The translations under genes were made by a program, and so were the position numbers. DNA of 64,000 nucleotides, from contig NZ_CP084752.1 in assembly GCF_020535545.1 (NCBI RefSeq), positions 1,037,501 to 1,101,500 of the forward strand, written 5' to 3'. Below, piece after piece: positions 17,473-26,876 of this stretch. Below the pieces are notes generated by a model. The model had not been told where the DNA came from. It did not search any database and saw nothing but the letters and a program-made list of their open reading frames with translations. Every line of letters starts with the position of its first letter. Positions within the stretch are counted from its first letter, which is position 1. Source of the stretch: Roseateles sp. XES5 (GTDB taxonomy: Bacteria; Pseudomonadota; Alphaproteobacteria; Rhizobiales; Rhizobiaceae).

Positions 17473-18387
17473 TCAGTTCGAGGCGGTTTCCGGCAGGGGC
17501 ACGAGCGCGCTTTTCGCCGGCGTCTTCTTCGTCTCGGACACGACGGCCGTCTTCTGCACCGTTTCGCCCGGCAGCGGAACGCGCACGGCGTTGCGGATGA
17601 CGGCCGGCTCTTCCGCCCGCTTCTCCTCCACGACGACGCGGCGCTTCGGCGTGCGGCGCGGCTCGACGCTGTCCTCGGTGAGGACGACGGGTTCGCTGCG
17701 GGCGATAACAGGCCCGGCGCTGCGCGCATAACCCGAACCGCCGGCATATTGCAGCATGGCGAAGGTATCGCGCGTCACCGGCTTCAGGCGCATGCCGCCC
17801 ATCAGCGCGGCGATACGGTCCTCCGGCATGGTGGGATGGCAGAAGCGCAGGCGCACCTGCGCCGAATAGGCGCCCGTCTCGAGCCGGCCGAGCGCGGTTT
17901 CCTTCAGCGGCGAGACGCGCTTGGCGAACTGCCAGGCATAGAGGCAGCTTCCCGATGTCCCGAGCGGCCCGGTCGCATACCCGTAGACGCCGTGCACGTT
18001 CTCGCCGGCGGCCGCGTTGATCGTCATCGCGACGCCCGGCAGCGCCTGCCGCATCTCGGCCATGACGGCGCGCCGTGTCGGCGCGCGCAGGAAGACCGCG
18101 CCCTCGGAGGGCGTGCCGACACGCACCGTCAGCACGTTCTCGCCCGCCGAGGCCGTGGCGTTGGAATAGACGATCGCCTGCTCGAAGAAGCCGTCACGCG
18201 CCGTCTGGCGCACGCTCTCGATACGGCCGGAGATCGACGGCAGATAGGCGGCGGCAAATTCCGGCGAGACCTCCGTGGCGATCGACGGGGCATCGGGACG
18301 GATGGCGCCGGTTTCGAGGAACGGGTCGTGCACGGCGGTGCAGCCGGCGGCAAGGAGGGGAAGAAGAGCGAGGATCAGCCGCAGCAT
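17473..18387 (-). CDS. bcsN: Cellulose biosynthesis lipoprotein BcsN
   Basis: The 304-residue protein has a lipoprotein signal with lipobox LAAGC (lipidated C16). The body resembles BcsN, a protein found only in rhizobial (type III) cellulose clusters. The C-terminal 90 residues are low in complexity and rich in Arg, Lys, Glu and Pro. Its exact role is unknown; the lipoprotein signal suggests it works in the outer membrane or periplasm. The start at 18387 gives the signal peptide directly. It is the last gene of the bcsA-bcsB-TPR-bcsN run, starting 7 bases after the preceding stop. Confidence 0.83.
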   Translation of the reverse strand: MLRLILALLPLLAAGCTAVHDPFLETGAIRPDAPSIATEVSPEFAAAYLPSISGRIESVRQTARDGFFEQAIVYSNATASAGENVLTVRVGTPSEGAVFLRAPTRRAVMAEMRQALPGVAMTINAAAGENVHGVYGYATGPLGTSGSCLYAWQFAKRVSPLKETALGRLETGAYSAQVRLRFCHPTMPEDRIAALMGGMRLKPVTRDTFAMLQYAGGSGYARSAGPVIARSEPVVLTEDSVEPRRTPKRRVVVEEKRAEEPAVIRNAVRVPLPGETVQKTAVVSETKKTPAKSALVPLPETASN

Positions 18388-18394
18388 CGGGCAC

Positions 18395-20344
18395 CTATCG
18401 GGTCGAGGAGACGGCAAGGCCACGGGCGGCCGCCGGATCGTAAAGGCTCATGTTCAGCCGGGCGAAGACGGCCTGCGCCTGCCCCCGGTTGCCGAGATGG
18501 TAATAGGCCCAGCCGCGCAACTGGCTGAGATCGGCCGGCTCGGCGACGAGAGCCGCGCGGGCGTTCAGCGCATCGAGCACACGCTGATACTGCTTGTGAT
18601 CGAAGGCGGAGCGGGCACGCTGCCAGTAGATTTCGGCCCGCACCTCCCGGTCGCGCTTTTCCGCCAGCGGATACATGGCGATCATCGCCTCCGCATCGTC
18701 CGTCAGGCGGCCGCGCAAAAGGGTCAGCGCCGCGCCATAGGCGGCGTCCTCCCGGGTGCGGCTGTTGCCGAGCGCCGCCTCGAAGGCGTTGCGCGCCTCG
18801 GCAAGACGGCTGAGTTCCAGATGGCACCAGCCCTTGATGAGCATGGCATCGGCGGAGACCGCGCCGCGCGCTTCCATGCCCGCGATCTCCTTGACGCAGG
18901 CGCTGAAGCGCTTGGCCTTGAAATGGGCGAGGTAGCCGGTGGCGGCCGAGGATGCGGAGGCGACGGGCATCTCGACGGCGACGCTGCGTCGGCCGCCCTT
19001 CGGCGGCGTCGCGACCTTTATCTCCGCCCAGATATCCGGGTAGACGGCGCGGTATTCGTCCTCGAGCGCCGCATAGTCCTGCTTTTCGCCGAGGCGCAGC
19101 AGGCTGAGGGCAAGGCCCTTGACGCGCACCGGCGCGCTTTCCCAGTCGAGCGCCTTCAGGAACCAGGCTTTCGAGGCCTCGTACTGGCGGGAATTATAGG
19201 CATACCAGGCGAGGATTTCCGCATGGTCGGCATTCTTCGTCGCAAGGATCGCATTGCTGTAGGCCGTGACGGTCTTCACGTCCGCATCCGGCTGGTCGGG
19301 CTTTGAGAAGCGCAGCGACAGCGCGTTCATCAGGAACTCCGGATCGCCGGAAAATTCGGCGATATAGTCCTCGGCGACGGCATAGGCCTCGTCCTGCTTG
19401 TTCATGGCGACGAGCGAGAGATAGAGGCCCTTGGCATTTTCCGCGTCGCGGCGCTTGGCGAGCGCGGCCTTGAACCAGCGCTCGGCGCTGTCTGGCGTCT
19501 TGAGCTTCAGGTCGTACCAACCGAGCAGCGACAGGTCCTCGAGACGCTCGCCCTTTTCCGCGACGGTGCGCAGCTTGGCGATCTCGCCGTCGGCGAGCGG
19601 CGTCTGGCGCTTGTCGTCCGCATTGAAGTCGGCGACATCCTTGCGCGTGAGGTCGAGTTCGACCGGCTGAAGACCGGCCTGCAGCAGCGGCGAAGCGGCA
19701 AAGAGGCTCATGGCCTTGCGCACGTCCTCGGCGGCAAAATCCCGCGTCGACTTCTGCAGCGTCGTCAGGATCTGCGCATCCAGCAGGCGCTTGTCGCCCT
19801 CGCGGAAGAGAAGGCCGCGATAGACCGTGGTCAGCGCATCCTTGCTCCCCGTTCCGGCATAGGCGTCGAGCAGCATCCAGACGAGATCGACTTCCGTCTC
19901 GCTGGACGGGTCGAGCGTCTTTGCCGCCTCGATGACGCCCATCCAGTCCTTGCGGGCGGTCGCGGCGGTCATCTCGACGCGCTGCTTGCGACGGGCGAGC
20001 TTTTCGGAGAAATCCGCGCTCGGCGTCCATTCGGGGGTCTGCGAGCGGTGGCGGCCGATCTCGGCCTCGATGCCGGTGAAGTCGTCCTTCTCGTAGAGCG
20101 CCCAGAGCGTGCTTTCGTCGACCTGACGCGCCGCGGGCGTATAGACATCCGCCGGCACGACGAAATCGGGGTATTTCAGCCGCAGCCGGCTCGTCTCGGC
20201 ATCAAGGCGGTCCTGCTGCTTCTGCTCGGCGTAATAATAGAGCGCGGCCAGCTCCACCGCGTCGGGTGCGGGCTTCTTGTCCGCGGCAAGGACCGAAAGC
20301 GCGGTCGAACCGAGAAGAAGGGCGGACAGGAAAAGCGTTCTCAT
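18395..20344 (-). CDS. bcsK: Periplasmic TPR protein of cellulose cluster (BcsK-like)
   Basis: The 649-residue protein has a Sec signal peptide (1-20, ending VLA) and then alpha-helical repeats typical of TPR/Sel1 proteins, for example ERWFKAALAKRRDAENAKGL, EASKAWFLKALDWE and LAEARNAFEAALGNS. No beta-barrel end is present, so it is not a full BcsC porin. In type III cellulose operons the TPR protein BcsK holds this position; the symbol is given on position and repeats. The ATG at 20344 overlaps the bcsB stop by four bases (ATGA), showing translational coupling. It probably scaffolds the export complex in the periplasm. Confidence 0.75.
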   Translation of the reverse strand: MRTLFLSALLLGSTALSVLAADKKPAPDAVELAALYYYAEQKQQDRLDAETSRLRLKYPDFVVPADVYTPAARQVDESTLWALYEKDDFTGIEAEIGRHRSQTPEWTPSADFSEKLARRKQRVEMTAATARKDWMGVIEAAKTLDPSSETEVDLVWMLLDAYAGTGSKDALTTVYRGLLFREGDKRLLDAQILTTLQKSTRDFAAEDVRKAMSLFAASPLLQAGLQPVELDLTRKDVADFNADDKRQTPLADGEIAKLRTVAEKGERLEDLSLLGWYDLKLKTPDSAERWFKAALAKRRDAENAKGLYLSLVAMNKQDEAYAVAEDYIAEFSGDPEFLMNALSLRFSKPDQPDADVKTVTAYSNAILATKNADHAEILAWYAYNSRQYEASKAWFLKALDWESAPVRVKGLALSLLRLGEKQDYAALEDEYRAVYPDIWAEIKVATPPKGGRRSVAVEMPVASASSAATGYLAHFKAKRFSACVKEIAGMEARGAVSADAMLIKGWCHLELSRLAEARNAFEAALGNSRTREDAAYGAALTLLRGRLTDDAEAMIAMYPLAEKRDREVRAEIYWQRARSAFDHKQYQRVLDALNARAALVAEPADLSQLRGWAYYHLGNRGQAQAVFARLNMSLYDPAAARGLAVSSTR

Positions 20345-22689
20345 GTGTCGGACCTCACGCCCTTGCGCGGCACCGTCAGGCCGAGCCAGGCGGCGAAGAG
20401 GCCGAGGCTGGCGAGCACGAGCAGCACATAGATCTGGAAATTGTCGGAGAACCAGGCGGCCGCGACCCGGCGCAGATTGCCGGGGCTGCGGTCGGCAAGG
20501 TCCGCGATATAGCGGTCGGCGGCCGGAAGGCTCACCAGCGACAGGCTCGCCGTCTCGATGGAGGCGGTGCCGCCCTGAAGGCCGCGCCAGACGGCCGGCT
20601 CGACGAGACGCTGCACGCCGGCATCCACGTCGCGCGGGGAATTGGCCTTGATCACCGTCCATGTGGCGAGACCGTCGGGCGATTGCATCTGCGACAGCGT
20701 GACGAGCGAACCCTCGCCATGGGCAAGGCTGGCGCCGTCCGCATCCTCGTAGTTCAGCCAGCGGCCGAAGTTCTTCGAGGCGGCGGAGAACCAGAGCTGG
20801 GCGCGCGAACCGAAGGACAGGTCATCCTCTTCCGCCGCCGTCGATTTGTGGAAGGCCTGCAGCAGGTCTGCCGTATCGTCGCCGCCGCCGGTCGAGACCG
20901 AGGCGGTGACGACCGGATCGGTCTTCATGAGATCGGCGAGCGAAGCGGTGACGTCGCCCGCATCCGGGAAGGCGGCCTTGCCCGTCTTGCCAAGCTCGGC
21001 AAAGTCGTTCTGCGAGGAAACGACGAGTGCGTCGCGGCCCGTGCCTGCGGCCGGCGCGCCAAGGACGATCTTTGCGTTCAGCGGCGAACGGGCCGAAAGG
21101 GCAAGGCGCGAGAGCATGGTCAGGCCCGCGCCGACCGACTGGGAATCCGACCGGTCGATGACGAGATCGAACGGCTTGCCGCCGCCATAGGGATAAGCCT
21201 TGCCGGCGAGCGCCGCCAGATCCGGCAGCCGGCCGACGCGGGCAAGGTCCGGCACCTCGATCGCCGTCGTGTCGAGCAGGATGAAGCGCGGCTTGGCGTC
21301 GTCGCGCTCCTCCGGCCGGCAGGCGGCATCCGCGGCGACCGGCAATTCGGCGAGAAGCTCCACCCGGTTCACGCCCGGCTGGAAGGCGCGCAACGGCAGT
21401 TCGATGCGCTTGCCGTCGAACTGCTGGCCCTCGCGGTTGCGGAAGGGATAGCTCGTCACGACCTTGTCGTTGACGCGCACGAGAAGCTGGGCGGTCTGCT
21501 CCAGCCCCGGCGAGGTGGCGGCGGAAAGGCGCAGATCGATGGTCGCATATTCGGCCGGATAGAAATCCGCCGGCATTTCGACGGTGAAATCGGTGCGCGA
21601 GAGGCGGCCGGAGAAGACGCGGGTCTCGTAGCCGGTTTCCTTCAGGCTGCGGCGCTCGCCGGCGTCCACCGCAAGAACGCCCCTGCCCTTGCCGAAAATG
21701 CCGGATTTCAACCCGTCGGCCATCGGCCCCTTCACGGCAGCGAGCACGGCCGTGTTGATGTCACTGAGGCTGCCGGCGCGCAGGACCACCGTCGCGCGCT
21801 CGTCCGACGCGCCCGCCGCGACGGAGAGGCCGCGCGGCGCGACGGAAAGACCGAGCCGGGAAAGCGTGGCGGCGCCGGCGCGGTCCATCGCCATGACGAG
21901 ATCGATGCCCGGACCGGTGCCGGGCGTATCGGCGACGGAGACCGTCACGTCGTCGCGATCGAGGAAGAGAACCAGCGCCTGAAGGGCCGGCGCGACTTCG
22001 TCGAGCGCCTCGGCCGTCAGCGCGCCGGGCACGACGATGCGGACATCCGTGCGCTGCGCCGCGTTGCGGCGGACGGAGAGCAGGCTGTCGAAATCGGTGA
22101 AGGCGGACGGCACCGTCGCGGAAAAGCCTGATAGCGCGGGATCGAGCTTCGTCCAGAGCTCATAGGTCGCCTCCAGCGAGCAATCGACCCGGTGATGCTG
22201 GCGGGCGCGCAGGCGCACCTCGTTGCGGCCGGCCTTCAGGAATTCCGCGCCGACGCGCAGCGCCTCGGTGCGCACACCGTTCGGCGAGACGATGGGGAAA
22301 CTGCCGGCCTCGCGGCCGTTGACCTCGATATCCATCCGCGCCGTGTCGGGCAGGACCGAGACGGCGTTGACATAGGCAAGGTTCAGCGCACCGCCGGCAG
22401 CGGCCTGCGGGCCGTCGAGCGCGAAGCTGAAGGTCGCCACGGCATCCTCGCCCGACAGCGTGAAGGCATCGGCCGACTGTTCGAAGGGCACGAGATGGCC
22501 CGCGGCAGCCTCTTCCGGCTGCGCGGCGGTGCCAGCTTCTACCGGTTCGGGCATGAGGCCACCGGAAAGGGCGGTGCTTTCCAGGAGGGGCCGGGCAGCG
22601 TCGGCCACCAGGCCTTCCGCGCGGGCAAGGCCGGCGGAGGTGAGGATGAGCGCGAGGCCGAGGGGAGCGAGAAGAAGGGGCTTAGCCAT
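20341..22689 (-). CDS. bcsB: Cellulose synthase accessory subunit BcsB
   Basis: The 782-residue protein has a signal peptide (1-24), a large periplasmic region with two carbohydrate-binding-like repeats, and one C-terminal membrane helix (about 750-772, FQIYVLLVLASLGLFAAWLG) that docks onto BcsA. BcsB guides the nascent glucan across the periplasm and is required for BcsA activity. Its start overlaps the end of bcsA by eight bases. Length and topology are normal for the family. Confidence 0.92.
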   Translation of the reverse strand: MAKPLLLAPLGLALILTSAGLARAEGLVADAARPLLESTALSGGLMPEPVEAGTAAQPEEAAAGHLVPFEQSADAFTLSGEDAVATFSFALDGPQAAAGGALNLAYVNAVSVLPDTARMDIEVNGREAGSFPIVSPNGVRTEALRVGAEFLKAGRNEVRLRARQHHRVDCSLEATYELWTKLDPALSGFSATVPSAFTDFDSLLSVRRNAAQRTDVRIVVPGALTAEALDEVAPALQALVLFLDRDDVTVSVADTPGTGPGIDLVMAMDRAGAATLSRLGLSVAPRGLSVAAGASDERATVVLRAGSLSDINTAVLAAVKGPMADGLKSGIFGKGRGVLAVDAGERRSLKETGYETRVFSGRLSRTDFTVEMPADFYPAEYATIDLRLSAATSPGLEQTAQLLVRVNDKVVTSYPFRNREGQQFDGKRIELPLRAFQPGVNRVELLAELPVAADAACRPEERDDAKPRFILLDTTAIEVPDLARVGRLPDLAALAGKAYPYGGGKPFDLVIDRSDSQSVGAGLTMLSRLALSARSPLNAKIVLGAPAAGTGRDALVVSSQNDFAELGKTGKAAFPDAGDVTASLADLMKTDPVVTASVSTGGGDDTADLLQAFHKSTAAEEDDLSFGSRAQLWFSAASKNFGRWLNYEDADGASLAHGEGSLVTLSQMQSPDGLATWTVIKANSPRDVDAGVQRLVEPAVWRGLQGGTASIETASLSLVSLPAADRYIADLADRSPGNLRRVAAAWFSDNFQIYVLLVLASLGLFAAWLGLTVPRKGVRSDT

Positions 22690-24979
22690 AGGCCTGGGTT
22701 CCTGTCAGGACCGGCGGCAGCTCGGGGGTGCGGCCGGAAATCTGGGCATTGTTCTCCTTGACGACGATGGGTGCGTCGGCGACGGAGGTGACGGCGTTTT
22801 CGCGGATGAGGCCGGCGGCATAGCGCAGTGCCCGCAGCGTCTCGCGAATGCTCCACAGCATGAAGCGCGAGGTGCCCCAGAAGAAGCTGCCGCGCACCTG
22901 GCGGCGGGTCAGGCGCTCCTGCAGCACGGCCTGGTCGGAATACATCAGCTCGGCAATGGCGAGGAAGGTTTCCGGCGTGCGCTCCTTGTAGGCGAAGCCG
23001 TAGACGGCGCCCTCACCCAGGCTGCGGCTCGAGCGGCAGACGACGTCGAAGGCGATGACCTGGCCGCCGCGGCGCAGCTGGATCGTCGCCTCGACCGGGT
23101 TCTCCGGGTCGATCTGCGGCGCCTGCTCGACGAATTCCACCGAGACGCCGCCGAAGGAGGCATCCTGCACGATGATGTTGCTGAGCTTGCCGTCCATCTT
23201 CATCAGCGCATGGCGCTTGACCGGCAGGCGCTGGTTGCGGCGCAGCTCGCGCCGCTCGGCGACGACGCCGAGCGCGGCGCCGGCAAGGCCGAGATTGATG
23301 AGGTTCCAGCCGGCGACGATGGTCAGGAGCTCGGTGGCGACCGGCTCCGTCAGGAAGCGGTATCCGGAATAGAGCGCTGCGGCCAAAAGCACGAAGAAGA
23401 TGAGGAAATACGGCCGGGCGAGCGGCGACAGCATGCTGCGGTCGAGCGTCTGGCCCTTGGCGGTGACGTTGAAGGTGGGCTTGCGCGGATTGCGGACCAC
23501 GCTGAGGATCGAGCCGAACAGCATGACCGACTGGACATATTCGTAAAGCTCGGACACCCAAGGCCAGCGCACGCGGCCGTAAAGATAGCTCTGCATCGCG
23601 AAGGAGCCGATGAGATAGGTCACGGCATAGGAGGCGAATTCGAGGATGTTCGCCTGGTAGATCTCCAGCGAGAAGAAGATGTAGAGCAGCGGCGAGAAGA
23701 CGAAGGCGAGCCGCGACAGCGGGAACAGCCAGAAGAGGTTGATGCCGGCATAGCAGATGCGCTGGGCGAGCGTCAGACCCTTGGCGAGGAACGGCCGGTT
23801 GAGGATGAGGATCTGCAGCATGCCCTGGCACCAGCGGGCGCGCTGGCCGATGAAGGAGACGAAGGTCTCCGGCTGCAGGCCGGCGATCAGCGGCTTGTCG
23901 ACATAGATGCTGTGCCAGCCCTTGGAATGCAGCGCCAGCGCCGTCTCGCAATCCTCGGTGATCGACTGGCCCGAAAAGCCGTTGGCCGTCGCAAGCGCCG
24001 AGCGGCGCAGCACCGCCGCCGAGCCGCAGAAGAACGAAGCGTTCCACTTGTCGAGCCCGCGCTGCAGGATCGAATAGAACATCTCGTTTTCCGAAGGCAT
24101 GCGCGCGAAGGTCTGGAGGTTCTTTTCCAGCGGATCGGGATTGAGGAAATAGTGCGGCGTCTGGACGAGGAAGAGCTTCTTGTCCTTGGCGAAATAACCG
24201 ACCGTCTCGCGCAGGAAAGCCCTGACCGGCGCATGGTCGGCGTCGAAGACGACGACAAGCTCGCCGTTCGAGATCTTCAGGCCCTCGTTGAGGTTGCCGG
24301 CCTTGGCATGGTCGTTCTGCTTGCGGGCGTGATAGTGCACGCCGAGCGAGGCGCAGAGGGCCTTCAGCTGCTCGTGGCGGCGGATCGCGGCAATCGAGAT
24401 GCGCGGATCCTTGTGGTTGCGCTTGGCCTCCGTGCCGCCGTCGTCCAGCAGATAGACGTTCAGCTTGTCCTTGGGATAGAGCAGGGATTTCGCGGCCGCC
24501 AGCGTGCCGGCGAGCAGTTCCGGCTCCTCGTTATAGGAGGGAATGAAGACGTCGACGGTCGGCAGGTCCGCGGCATCGCCGATCTCGGGCGCCTTGCGCT
24601 CCAGCGGGTCGGCCAGCATGAAGAAGCTGATCGCCAGCATGGCGAGGCAGTACATCTCGGCGAGATAGAGGATCAGGCCGGGGATGAAGTTCAGCGGCTC
24701 ATGGATGCTGGGCAGCGTCTCGGTCGTGCGCCAGAAGGCGTAACGCATCGCGAGAATGCCGGCGAAGGTGAAGGTGACGAGCCGGAAGGTGGTGCTCTTC
24801 GGGCGGGTCATCGCCAGGAACATCACGCCGAGCACGGCGAAACTGAGAATAAGCTGGGCCTGGAGGCTGATCGGCAGCCAGAGAAGGAACAGCCCGAGCA
24901 AGCCGGCGGGAATCGCCAGCCATTTGACGCACGTCATGTGCATTTGAAGAACCCCATTTGCATCGCGGCGGCGCGTCAT
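22682..24979 (-). CDS. bcsA: Cellulose synthase catalytic subunit BcsA
   Basis: The 765-residue GT2 enzyme polymerises UDP-glucose into beta-1,4-glucan and extrudes it. Catalytic motifs are LLDDGG (177-182), DAD (246-248), FFCGS (316-320), TED (341-343) and QRARW (379-383). Membrane segments flank the catalytic domain. A C-terminal PilZ domain (around 575-680) has an Arg-rich RNQRLPVKRH entry and DASFGG, so cyclic di-GMP activation is expected. An ATG at residue 13 is an alternative start. A short hairpin at 24988-25004 covers the likely ribosome binding site. No bcsZ endoglucanase is in the cluster. Confidence 0.94.
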   Translation of the reverse strand: MTRRRDANGVLQMHMTCVKWLAIPAGLLGLFLLWLPISLQAQLILSFAVLGVMFLAMTRPKSTTFRLVTFTFAGILAMRYAFWRTTETLPSIHEPLNFIPGLILYLAEMYCLAMLAISFFMLADPLERKAPEIGDAADLPTVDVFIPSYNEEPELLAGTLAAAKSLLYPKDKLNVYLLDDGGTEAKRNHKDPRISIAAIRRHEQLKALCASLGVHYHARKQNDHAKAGNLNEGLKISNGELVVVFDADHAPVRAFLRETVGYFAKDKKLFLVQTPHYFLNPDPLEKNLQTFARMPSENEMFYSILQRGLDKWNASFFCGSAAVLRRSALATANGFSGQSITEDCETALALHSKGWHSIYVDKPLIAGLQPETFVSFIGQRARWCQGMLQILILNRPFLAKGLTLAQRICYAGINLFWLFPLSRLAFVFSPLLYIFFSLEIYQANILEFASYAVTYLIGSFAMQSYLYGRVRWPWVSELYEYVQSVMLFGSILSVVRNPRKPTFNVTAKGQTLDRSMLSPLARPYFLIFFVLLAAALYSGYRFLTEPVATELLTIVAGWNLINLGLAGAALGVVAERRELRRNQRLPVKRHALMKMDGKLSNIIVQDASFGGVSVEFVEQAPQIDPENPVEATIQLRRGGQVIAFDVVCRSSRSLGEGAVYGFAYKERTPETFLAIAELMYSDQAVLQERLTRRQVRGSFFWGTSRFMLWSIRETLRALRYAAGLIRENAVTSVADAPIVVKENNAQISGRTPELPPVLTGTQAYG

Positions 24980-24987
24980 GCGGACCG

Positions 24988-25004
24988 GTTCCCTTCATGG
25001 GAAC
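24988..25004 (-). promoter_or_regulatory. Leader hairpin overlapping the bcsA ribosome binding site
   Basis: GTTCCC-N5-GGGAAC is a perfect 6-bp-arm inverted repeat nine bases before the bcsA start codon. The 3' arm contains AGGGAA, the only good Shine-Dalgarno-like sequence, so folding would hide it. A DNA operator is the alternative. Confidence 0.45.
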
Positions 25005-25079
25005 GGGAGGACCCTAGGGATTCATTGGTCAACGGAGTCCTAATGGCGTGCCGAATCGGGATCAGCCATCGCTTATGTA

Positions 25080-25096
25080 GTAAACGAAACGTTTAC
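25080..25096. promoter_or_regulatory. Perfect palindrome GTAAACG-AAA-CGTTTAC upstream of bcsA
   Basis: A 7-3-7 perfect inverted repeat lies 100-117 bases upstream of bcsA and just past the stop of the exporter gene. It has the look of a dimeric repressor operator. No T-tract follows, so it is unlikely to be a terminator. Confidence 0.45.
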
Positions 25097-25102
25097 AGCC
25101 GC

Positions 25103-26032
25103 TTAGGGGTGAACGACCGGCTGCGCGCGGGCGACGATAAGGATGCCGGCGAGGGAAACGAGGAGGCCTGCGGCCATCGCCCAGGACAGCGGCTCGCCGA
25201 ACATCACGAAGGCCCAGATCATCGTCACGGGCGGGCTCAGATAGAGCACCGCCGTCACCCGCGCCGGCGAGGACTTGCGCAGCGCCAGATAATAGAGGCT
25301 CCAGGCACCGAAGGTGGCGACGAAGACGAGCCACAGGATGCCGCCGACAAAGCCCTCCTCCATCACCGGCAGCACGCCGCCCTCATGCCAGGCGAGCGGA
25401 ACGAAAAGGGCGGCCGCGGACAGGCACTGGATGCAAAGGCTCTGGTAGACGGGCATGGCGTTGACCCGGCTTCGCTTTTGCAGAAGCGTCGCGAGCGCCA
25501 GCGACAGTGTGCCAAGAATGGGCAGTCCGTAGGCCCAGAGCGGCACCGCGCCGAGATCGAGCGCGCCGCCGGAGGCAATGAGCACGCCGGCAAACCCGAT
25601 GAAGGAACCGATCCACTGCCGGCCGCTCAGCGCCTGCCCGAGAATGGGCCAGGAAAGGAACGCGACGGCGAGCGGCAGCATGTCGGTGATCAGCGCGACG
25701 AGGCCGGTCGGCACGCCGAGGCCGATCGCCAGCGCGAAGCCCGAGAGATAGCCCGCCATGGCGAGCGCGCCGAGCAGCATCTGGAAGGCGACGTCCCTGC
25801 CCTGCAGCTTCGGCCCCAGCATGAGGGCGAAGGGCAGGAGGACGAGCCCCGAAACGAGGCTTCGCCACAGGAGAATGAGGAAGATCGGCGCATGGTCGCT
25901 GGCAAAGCGGATGCCGATGAAGCCGGCGCTCCAGCACACGACCAGCGCGGCTTCGAGGAGGATGAGGATGGCGAGCGCCTTGAGCGGCGCGGGCCGGCGT
26001 GGCGGCGAGACGGCAAGGTCCGTGGCGGTCAT
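25103..26032 (-). CDS. EamA/DMT family exporter
   Basis: The 309-residue protein has about ten membrane segments in two EamA repeats of the drug/metabolite transporter superfamily (first repeat starting ALAILILLEAALVVCWSAGF; second after GLPILGTLSLALATLLQKRS). Such proteins export small molecules such as amino acids or purines; substrate cannot be told from sequence. It overlaps the upstream TetR gene by four bases and is almost certainly co-transcribed with it and regulated by it. First of four EamA genes in 6.4 kb. Confidence 0.88.
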   Translation of the reverse strand: MTATDLAVSPPRRPAPLKALAILILLEAALVVCWSAGFIGIRFASDHAPIFLILLWRSLVSGLVLLPFALMLGPKLQGRDVAFQMLLGALAMAGYLSGFALAIGLGVPTGLVALITDMLPLAVAFLSWPILGQALSGRQWIGSFIGFAGVLIASGGALDLGAVPLWAYGLPILGTLSLALATLLQKRSRVNAMPVYQSLCIQCLSAAALFVPLAWHEGGVLPVMEEGFVGGILWLVFVATFGAWSLYYLALRKSSPARVTAVLYLSPPVTMIWAFVMFGEPLSWAMAAGLLVSLAGILIVARAQPVVHP

Positions 26033-26604
26033 AGCCGGTCCATGATCGAGAGTGCGATCCTTCGGGCTGCCTTCAGCCGCCCGTCATGTCCGTCGAGGCC
26101 GGCGCGGGCCATCGCCCCTTCCAGCACGAAGGAGAGGTGTTCGGCCGTCTCGTCGGCAAGGGCGACATCCTCGGGCTTCATCTCCCGCAGATAGGTCCGG
26201 AAGAGTTCTTCGACCTCGTCCTTCTGGAAGGCCACCGTCGTCCGGCCGGCATCGCCGACGGGCAGTTCCGCCGCCGCATTGAGCAGGCCGCAGCCGCGAA
26301 AGCCCCAGCCATAGGCGAGCTCGGCATGGTCGACATAGGAATCGAAGACCGCCAGCAGCCGCTCGCGCGGCGTTCCGGCCTCGGCCAGCCGCTCGCGGAA
26401 GAGCGCGTGCCACTCCTCCAGCCGCGCATCGAGATAGGCCTTCACCAGATCCGCCTTCGAGGCGAAATTGTTGTAGAGGCTCATCTTCGCGACGCCGGCA
26501 TGGGCGGTGATCGTGTCGATCCCCGTCGCGCCCACCCCGTCCCGATAAAACAGCTCCGCCGCCGCCTTCAGCAGCCGCTCCCGTGCCGGCACCCGCTCGC
26601 TCAT
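26029..26604 (-). CDS. TetR family transcriptional regulator
   Basis: The 191-residue protein has an N-terminal TetR helix-turn-helix (about 8-55: RERLLKAAAELFYRDGVGAT, then HAGVAKMSLYNNF) and a ligand domain of the AcrR/QacR-like kind. Two overlapping palindromes at 26616-26637, just upstream of the start, fit autorepression. Its stop overlaps the start of the exporter gene by four bases, so the pair forms a regulator-exporter operon. Confidence 0.88.
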   Translation of the reverse strand: MSERVPARERLLKAAAELFYRDGVGATGIDTITAHAGVAKMSLYNNFASKADLVKAYLDARLEEWHALFRERLAEAGTPRERLLAVFDSYVDHAELAYGWGFRGCGLLNAAAELPVGDAGRTTVAFQKDEVEELFRTYLREMKPEDVALADETAEHLSFVLEGAMARAGLDGHDGRLKAARRIALSIMDRL

Positions 26605-26615
26605 TCCGCGCCTCC

Positions 26616-26637
26616 GTCTATATGTAGACCGATCTAC
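26616..26637. promoter_or_regulatory. TetR-type operator upstream of the regulator-exporter operon
   Basis: GTCTA-TATG-TAGAC (26616-26629) overlaps GTAGACCGATCTAC (26624-26637). The second is a near-perfect palindrome of the TAGACCG-TCTA type common for TetR repressors. It starts 12 bases before the TetR ATG. Confidence 0.65.
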
Positions 26638-26876
26638 CTATTTCTTTCGCCTGTCAAGACGTGCAGACGAACAGGCGCGAAAACTGTATCGGGCCGAAAG
26701 CGGCAATCGTTAAACGATGGACCCGAAAGACCGTCGATCAGACTGGAAACGCGCCACAGGGGAGGGAACTCAGGTGAGCCGCGTCTTGCTCGTCATCGCC
26801 ATCGGCCAGCGGCCGCTTTCCGCAAGACATTCGGGCATATCGGTGATTGCAGTGGTTGTTCCTGGACTTTGCGCCA

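Noticed and set aside
22460..26194. Very long open frame (1244 codons) on the plus strand
   Set aside because: It runs antisense to bcsA, bcsB and the exporter gene, is full of Arg/Gly/Glu/Asp as expected of a high-GC shadow, and has no recognisable domain.
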